Positions 58,071 to 64,000 of a DNA stretch of 64,000 nucleotides are shown piece by piece. Numbering within the stretch: position 1 is the first letter of the stretch; every line of letters starts with the position of its first letter. Source of the DNA: Gymnopilus junonius (taxonomy: Eukaryota > Basidiomycota > Agaricomycetes > Agaricales > Galerinaceae). The stretch lies in contig JADNYJ010000086.1 of the NCBI GenBank assembly GCA_015501075.1, positions 62,001-126,000 on the forward strand. The letters run 5' to 3'. Below the pieces are notes generated by a model. It was not told the origin of the DNA. It made no database searches and saw only the letters and a program-made list of their open reading frames with translations. Position numbers and translations under genes: made by a program.

Positions 58071-59343
58071 ATGTCTGCGGACGTTATTCCTTCAAGTGTC
58101 CTTTCACATCCTCACGGTTTCCCCTTGGAACTGTTAAATGAGGTCTTGGTTTTTTGCGGACCAGACGACCTTACCGCAGTCGCGCTTGCAAACCGCACAT
58201 ATCGATATGAAGCAGAGCGCATGCTCTATAGGTCCATAACACTTCAAATATCTGGCAGTACTACAGATATTGTTGACTCAGAAGTCAAGACGGTGTCTTG
58301 CCTTTGGACACTAGCCAACGTCCCATCAAAAGCTCGCATGGTAACATCGTTCGAATTCACTCACAAAGGGTACAGACCGTTGTCCCATTCTATTTTGTCA
58401 AGTCTGTGTGCTAGCCTACCAGAGATGATGTCATTAAAACACTTGAAGCTTTTTCATCCGGAAACGACATTGCTACAGTTCGAAGAGGATCCTGAGCATT
58501 CTTTGCTTCTGGCACTTGGGTAAGTCTAGATCTTGTTGTACGCTATTCTGGGGCCTACCTTCATTCCATTACCTCTTCTAGCCAGTGTACATTTTCTCTC
58601 AGCGCAGTATACATCCCTTCCTCATTGGTGGATGAATGGCTCTTGACTCAATGCCGGCTGGAAATACTAGAAATGCATGCCAACCCGAGCCAGATTAGTG
58701 GACCACCTGTATTGGACACACAACAGTTGTCGATTTGCAAACAGGTTCTTCTCTCTTCTGAATTCCCTTTAACAGTATTCTTCGTTTCCGTTGCCTCCCA
58801 CTCTTCCGTCGACAAGGTCGTAGCATTCCCTATAATATCAGACAATACGTCTCAGCCTTGGAGCGCAAAGAAAATAGCAGATTCACTCATTTGGGGAAAG
58901 CCATCCAAATTGCGCACATTTAGGCTTGTTGTTAAAAATCTCTCCGACGAAGACACCATTTACAATATTTTGACATCTCTCGCCGAGAGCTTCCCTAATA
59001 TCGAATCGCTCATGTTTGTCATTAACCAACCTCAAACACACCTCGTGCGTACTTTGAATGTTATACTGTAGTGGATGCTCTGGCTGATTATGATTCGCCC
59101 TAGCGAACCACATTTTTTTCCGGCCTTTTCCAACAATTTTTACGTCTCAAACATATCTGTTTTGAATGCTACCCTGCGTTGGACAGTTGGATCGCTCGAG
59201 TGCCAAGGGTAATATATAACGATAACTATTTTGATCAGGCAGTCTCATGGGCGCTTTCGTGCCCAAATTTGCTCACCATCGTTTTCCCAGATCAACAGAG
59301 AGCTATACGTAAAAAACACGGTCCCTGGAGGTTACTAGAGTGA
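58071..59343 (+). CDS. F-box-like protein with leucine-rich repeats (second type)
   Basis: Three exons: 58071-58519, 58582-59044 and 59104-59343 (1,152 nt, 383 aa). The second intron (GTGCGT..CCTAG, with a CTGAT branch site) removes an early TAG, and the frame continues as RTTFFSGLFQQFLRLKHICF to the end ...HGPWRLLE. The N-terminus FPLELLNEVLVFCGPDDLTA with LANRTYRYEAERMLYRSI is a typical F-box followed by the linker helix. Later segments (LKHLKLFHPE, LEILEMHANP, LRTFRLVVKNL, IESLMFV, LTIVFP) are irregular leucine-rich repeats. It is a probable SCF substrate adaptor. It is not closely related to the two F-box proteins with N-terminal coiled coils in this window. Confidence 0.8.
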
Positions 59344-60641
59344 AAAAACACGGGAAAATGGCTCAAGGAGGACTGAAATCGGACTGCTCATTACGCTCAA
59401 GTCCAATCTTGTTATATTCCTGTTTCTCAAGGCAACTTCCCCTTAGTTTCTCTCCATCCCCCCTCTGGAGTCTGGAGTCGAATACCTGTCTCCTCTATGT
59501 CTTTAACATTATCCTATGCATCTCCACTATCCTTTCCATCTCTGTTCCATCCGCTCAAGAAGCCATAGCCGACCAAGCAACTGAGCTCTCGACGGAACTG
59601 GACATGTATTAGGTTGATACTGATTAGTCCTTATTTACTCTAGCGAAACCATTTTTGTATCATTTTCAGAAATCCCCATATGTCGAGAGTCGAACGGATC
59701 TCTTTCGGATGTTATCTTGAATCAGATACGGGCAGTAGTGTCAGCGTTCCATACACGGGTAACGATAGCGGCTCATGGGAGTTAAAGGATGAGTAATGAA
59801 AGGATTGGCCAATTTTACTGGTAATTTTCCATATTATATCTATGCTACACTCTACCTGATTTAACTATATGTTCAGGTGTCATTTATTTTTGTCCGCATT
59901 TATGCACTCCATAAACTAGAGTGCAGAGGGTAGAATTGTTTTGGGGAATGAAGGACGGGAAAATGGACTCATTAAAGCCTCATCCCCTGCAAGAAGTCGG
60001 AAAGCACCGAAGAACGTGTAAATTGGAGGCGGATTTGACGCGGATGTGAATCGCTACAATGAGTAATAAATAGTATCCTTAGTGCATCCGAAAGACACCC
60101 AATCAAAGGGAATGCAAAAAAAAAGAGGATGTATTTACCAAATGGTAGACATTAAGGGGATGCTCCGTCATGCTCAAGAGTTGCTGGAGACGCAATGAAG
60201 AAGATCCCTGAAGAAGATCCTGTACAACTAAATCAAATAGAATGAAACAAGTAGGGAAGTGTAGGAAATATTGACGCTTAAGGAAGAGCATAACCCAGGC
60301 AGCTAGCTGAAGGGAAATTCTGGATGGTGTTCCGCAGTCGATAATGCTTGCTTTGAGATCAATTTGAAATTCTGAGAGGAGTCACTTTGTGTCACGCTCA
60401 CAGCAAATGTCGAGTCGAATGATGTGACGTCAAGGGCCAGTCTCATCGACATCTTTGTCTTCGACCGACTGTGTCGCCTATTGAAATACTCTTCCCTCAT
60501 TTATAACTTTGGTGGGTGCCCATTTCTGTTACTAGTATAAAGCAAGTTGAGCAGAATTTATCTTCCAATTCACATATATCAATGACTAATTCACGTCGTG
60601 CTCGTTAGTACTCCTTAGGTGCAGGTTATTCCTGATCAAAG
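59344..60641. other. Intergenic, 1.3 kb, no supported gene
   Basis: Short frames only, none with splice logic or a known motif. The last 100 bp should contain the promoter of the F-box gene at 60642. Confidence 0.4.
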
Positions 60642-62276
60642 ATGGGGTCCGGATTGCAAGCCACGATTGAAGATGACATCAACAAGCGTGAGCCCCATCG
60701 TCGCTGCAGATTACTCAAGGGAGAACCCTGCCACGTCTGTAGGCAGAAGCTCCTTCTTTCTTCCCAAATCTGGGATGCAAAACAGCAGCTTTTGAAGGCG
60801 GAACAAGCCTTACAGACCATGTTGGACCAGCACCGGGAGTTGACGACGGAGATGAACCGCATTCATAATCCCATAGTTCTTCGAGCTCCTCCAGAAATCG
60901 CTTCTCATATATTTCAACTCTGCATTTCACGGACAAACAACGAATCCCCTGAATCGCTTAACAAGCTAGTTCAGTCTGTCTTAGGTCTGAGCGCAGTCTG
61001 TCGAGATTGGAGGCACATTGCATGCTCGACCCCACAGCTTTGGACCACTGTCCCGATTTGTTTTGGGGCTATACGCTTGTTGGAGCACCACCGTACAATT
61101 CAGCAATGGTTCAACCGTTCAAAGGCTTTACCTATCTCAATTTATGCCTATGATTCGAAGATCAAATATCTAGAGGGCACGGTTGGGTCATTCGACGCAG
61201 TGGATACCTATCGAGATGTTGCTACTATTGTCAGAACCATGTCAGAGCACTCCTATCGATGGAAGCGCCTCGATATCTGCATTCCTTCCCGATATTCACC
61301 ATTATTTGACACCAACGTCCCTTATTCCTTATCTTCTTTTCGATCCTTGAAACTCGAGTCCTCCGACTCCACATACACGGCGAGATATCGCATGAAGCAT
61401 CTGAGTCCTACAGATGTCACCCTTCTCTGTGTACCTGCCGATTCACTCGCAATCAAATGGAACAATGTTACTCGTGTCGATGTGACTCTAATCAACTTGG
61501 ATGAATGTTTTACTCTCCTGCAAGAGGCTTCAAAACTAGTACACTGCCGATTTTCGGGGATCCTGCCATCTTCGGAACTGTCCTCGCTACTTGTCGACCC
61601 AATCATACATCCCACAGTCCAGTACTTCGAACTAGAGCGTCCATGTCTGACTGAAACTGAAGATACCGGTTCCATTTTCGAACGCACTGCTTTTCCAGCC
61701 CTACGGATATTAAAGCTTAGCATGAATGAGGAGTACCTTCCCGAGGAATCGCTTTCATCCTTCTTTAGTCGTTCTTCTTGCCAGCTGCAGGAACTTTACA
61801 TCCATAATACGGGCCTTGAAAGCAGCACATTCGTCACTTTCTTGGAAAAGGTGCCGTCTTCTCTTGCAAAACTGGATATTTCTCCAACAACAAACTGCGA
61901 TCACTCGCCTGAGGAATTTTTCAAGACACTCGCCCAGTCTCGTATTCGGAACGAAGATGCAGGAAATGGGCAATTCCTTCCTAATCTTGAAATTCTCAAA
62001 TATCAAGCAAACCCGATAAAACCATTCCCTTGGACGTTGATTCCTCCAGTTTTTGGTCCTGTGGGTCAATGGTGGAACCTTCGTCGACGACCATTAGACA
62101 GCTTTCATATCCATTTCGCCCAATATAACCCTCCAACTCGCGCAACCTACATTGACATGTCCGTAATCCCGTCTCTCCTTGCCCTTAAAGAGATTGGTGT
62201 GGATTTGAGAATTGTTAGCGAAACCTCCGATGGCGATATAGAAATTCTGGAGCCCTGTTCTGAAGATGATCTTTAG
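60642..62276 (+). CDS. F-box-like protein with N-terminal coiled coil (paralog 2)
   Basis: A single exon of 544 aa, with the same build as the minus-strand gene at 31183: Cys-containing CRLLKGEPCHVCRQ, a coiled coil (AKQQLLKAEQALQTMLDQHR), the F-box-like NPIVLRAPPEIASHIFQLCI and WRHIACSTPQLWTTV, then leucine-rich repeats ending ...VDLRIVSETSDGDIEILEP. The shared words DQHREL, RIHNPI or RVHNPI, and APPEIAS show recent common descent. It is a probable SCF adaptor, with targets unknown. Codon use and intactness give no sign of decay. Confidence 0.86.
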   Translation: MGSGLQATIEDDINKREPHRRCRLLKGEPCHVCRQKLLLSSQIWDAKQQLLKAEQALQTMLDQHRELTTEMNRIHNPIVLRAPPEIASHIFQLCISRTNNESPESLNKLVQSVLGLSAVCRDWRHIACSTPQLWTTVPICFGAIRLLEHHRTIQQWFNRSKALPISIYAYDSKIKYLEGTVGSFDAVDTYRDVATIVRTMSEHSYRWKRLDICIPSRYSPLFDTNVPYSLSSFRSLKLESSDSTYTARYRMKHLSPTDVTLLCVPADSLAIKWNNVTRVDVTLINLDECFTLLQEASKLVHCRFSGILPSSELSSLLVDPIIHPTVQYFELERPCLTETEDTGSIFERTAFPALRILKLSMNEEYLPEESLSSFFSRSSCQLQELYIHNTGLESSTFVTFLEKVPSSLAKLDISPTTNCDHSPEEFFKTLAQSRIRNEDAGNGQFLPNLEILKYQANPIKPFPWTLIPPVFGPVGQWWNLRRRPLDSFHIHFAQYNPPTRATYIDMSVIPSLLALKEIGVDLRIVSETSDGDIEILEPCSEDDL

Positions 62277-62698
62277 AGAACCCATTGATTGGTAGCTCGG
62301 TTTTGTTCCATGGTATTCACTGTTGCATTATGAGGTGCGTTTTCTTGATATGGTGCCGTTGGTTTTGTTAGTTTATCTATTCTCCAGTCCCTTTGGTCAA
62401 ATTATTCATAGCTTGGACAGCAATATGTAGCTAAACTTATTTCCGTTGACGATTTGATTTAATATCGATCATAAAAACTGGACTTAATAATCTTCCACAA
62501 TTTCAGGTACAAACATCTTTTAAGCTTCGACAATGTTCTGCACGAAGTGTTTCCGAGTCCGAAAAGAATGCACATTACGGCTATAGGTAAGAGTTGCTAC
62601 AAGGCCTAATCGTCCATAATGACATTACAGGATGATACTACCCGAAAGGATACCAAGGTAATTGTCCTGACCAACATCCAAAAGAATGATCTCGATGT
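62277..62698. other. Intergenic between convergent genes
   Basis: 3' regions of the F-box gene (plus) and the small secreted protein gene (minus). Nothing else was recognised. Confidence 0.4.
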
Positions 62699-63277
62699 CT
62701 ACGTAGAGCCATTGATGGTAATGGGCACTTCAACACTGCCTTCGAGCAAGAACTGGCTGGTACCATCAGTGCCTTCAACAGGGTAGGTGTCAGTGAGCAC
62801 AACGTTGTACGGTGCGCCGGCGAAGTAGAACGCGAATGGGATCTACAGGACGTCAATATCCAGTTGAAACCTTCAAAACAACAATGAACTCACCGTAGTG
62901 CTGAACTCATCGGTAGTCGCCCCAGCAGCGAGGGTACGGCGAGCAAGAACGATCGGGGCCTCATGACCGTTGTTCTGGTTTGCAGGAACTTCGATGGTGT
63001 AGTCGATAAACTGGGGTACGATGTCGTAGTTGGTGACAGCACAGTGGAAGTCGACATGGACGTTAATGGGCTAGAATGAAAACGGAGGATGAGGTTCCGA
63101 ATAAGAGCAACAACGTAGGGTACTCACGTCGCCGGGGCTGTACGAAGTAGCGTTGGTAGGGCTAGAAATAGCGAGGATTCCGAACCTCGATGCATCTGGG
63201 CAAGATTGACGAGGCAGGACAGTCGCAGAGACCAAGCCGGCCAAAGAAACAAGAGCAGTGGTGAATGCAAACTTCAT
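62699..63277 (-). CDS. Small secreted protein
   Basis: Three exons: 63128-63277, 62894-63070 and 62699-62842 (471 nt, 156 aa), all with good GT..AG sites and a continuous frame. The signal peptide MKFAFTTALVSLAGLVSA is followed by TVLPRQSCPDASRF, whose PRQ site suggests propeptide cleavage. The mature part is beta-rich (NVHVDFHCAVTNYDIVPQFI, DYTIEVPANQ, FAFYFAGAPYNVVLTDTYPV) and ends EVPITINGST. Only two cysteines are seen. I do not recognise the family, although similar small secreted proteins are common in wood- and litter-decaying mushrooms. A role as an extracellular or effector-like protein is inference from secretion and size only. Confidence 0.8.
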
Positions 63278-64000
63278 CGCAGAATTGCTTTGGAAAGAAG
63301 AGGTTGAGGAAGTGAGGAGTATTGAACAGAACGTTGAGGATTTCGTCAACGCACCAAAGCCCTTTTAACGTATTCTCCACTCAAGGGTTAGCCGTGAAAC
63401 ACGGTGTAAGACGACCGTAGGGATGTAGCATCATACTTCGGAGGACATGCACCGCCAGACGCGTAAGTGGTTCCATAGGACCATAGCCCTTTCGATCACG
63501 GTGACAGCAAACAGCACAGAACATTGGGGATCGGCAAGGGAACTAAAAATAGCGTACCGAGCTTCGGCCTGCTTCGGCATTCAGAAATAGAATCATGATC
63601 CGGACGATGACGGGGATCGCTGTCACCAGTGAGTCCTCTGATGCCAAGGACATCGTTCGTATTTATTCAAATTTCGAATTTCAAACCTGAGCATGTAGCA
63701 CAAGTTCTAACTCCAGGCCTACACTTCGTCTGGTCACGGAAGCTCGCGCGTCGTGGCAACTGTCAACCTTACAACTGTCAACTCATTGTGACTAGGATCA
63801 TTCATCCAGCCGACGCAAATTATGGGTTCTCTGGTAGCCATCTTGCGCTCGCATCGCATATTACACCCCTTGCGTGGCCAACGTAGGCTCTTGCAGGCCT
63901 TACTTCACCTGGGAAACGGAACAGTAGATCCCTATCAACTTCTCCGCATTTATCAATCAATTTTAGAAAGCGACATATAATGTGAATTTTGTAGCTGCAA
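63278..64000. other. Right edge, promoter and unassigned sequence
   Basis: Upstream region of the small secreted protein gene. Other short frames show no family resemblance. Confidence 0.4.

Noticed and set aside
59045..59071. F-box gene at 58071 ending at 59071
   Set aside because: Removing a GTGCGT..CCTAG intron opens another 80 codons with leucine-rich repeat character.
1..64000. tRNA, rRNA, CRISPR and complete transposons
   Set aside because: I saw no T-loop/anticodon arrangement, rRNA cores, regularly spaced repeats, transposase or reverse transcriptase motifs by eye. A covariance-model or profile scan would be needed to exclude small cases.

Overview
This is a fungal nuclear window, almost certainly from an Agaricomycete (mushroom-forming basidiomycete). 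The genes are split by many 45-70 bp GT..AG introns. The protein set is typical of that class: an HNH_2-type endonuclease, an F-box family with a coiled-coil N-terminus, a DUF6593-like protein, coiled-coil proteins resembling DUF6697, an APH-fold kinase, an acyltransferase-3 and several intron-rich secreted proteins. I found no prokaryotic, CRISPR, tRNA or rRNA features. Family names are from memory of the families; no search was run.

Layout. 0.1-2.6 kb: two divergent Rho-type small GTPase genes (minus), the second broken by a one-base deletion. 3.7-11.5 kb: one very large minus gene of 10 exons (about 2,285 codons), an alpha/beta-hydrolase-like C-terminus behind a huge repeat-encoded N-terminus, with reading-frame damage. 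13.4-16.5 kb: a rearranged partial copy of the hydrolase gene and a third Rho paralog, both on plus. The window therefore starts with an inverted segmental duplication centred near 12-13 kb. 17.3-23.1 kb: a tandem pair of coiled-coil genes. 23.5-26.3 kb: two secreted-protein genes (double-psi beta-barrel and mucin-like). 27.9-32.8 kb: DUF6593-like, APH kinase and F-box genes. 34.6-36.0 kb: a fourth Rho gene flanked by a direct repeat that contains an orphan CAAX exon. 36.2-43.7 kb: a hypothetical gene, a secreted pro-protein, a C-terminal scrap of its paralog, and the HNH gene. 43.7-55.2 kb: mostly low-complexity and repeated DNA with one damaged gene. 55.2-63.3 kb: zinc-finger protein, acyltransferase, two F-box genes and a small secreted protein.

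Most interesting result. The four Rho paralogs share almost the same intron map, including a 19-nt micro-exon encoding switch I in three of them, and all keep C-terminal CAAX boxes. Every copy has replaced the P-loop glycine equivalent to Ras G12 with Ser or Thr, and each has a changed G3 motif (HCPGL, DTAGR, DTTGQ, DTIGS instead of DTAGQ). This resembles the GTPase-deficient Rnd proteins of animals and suggests a local expansion of non-hydrolysing, prenylated Rho proteins. A composite promoter-like motif (ACGCGTC-type box plus TCAYGTGATGAGAAA) recurs beside several of these genes.

Caveat: four loci carry single-base-type frame breaks. Without reads or transcripts I cannot separate real decay from assembly error.
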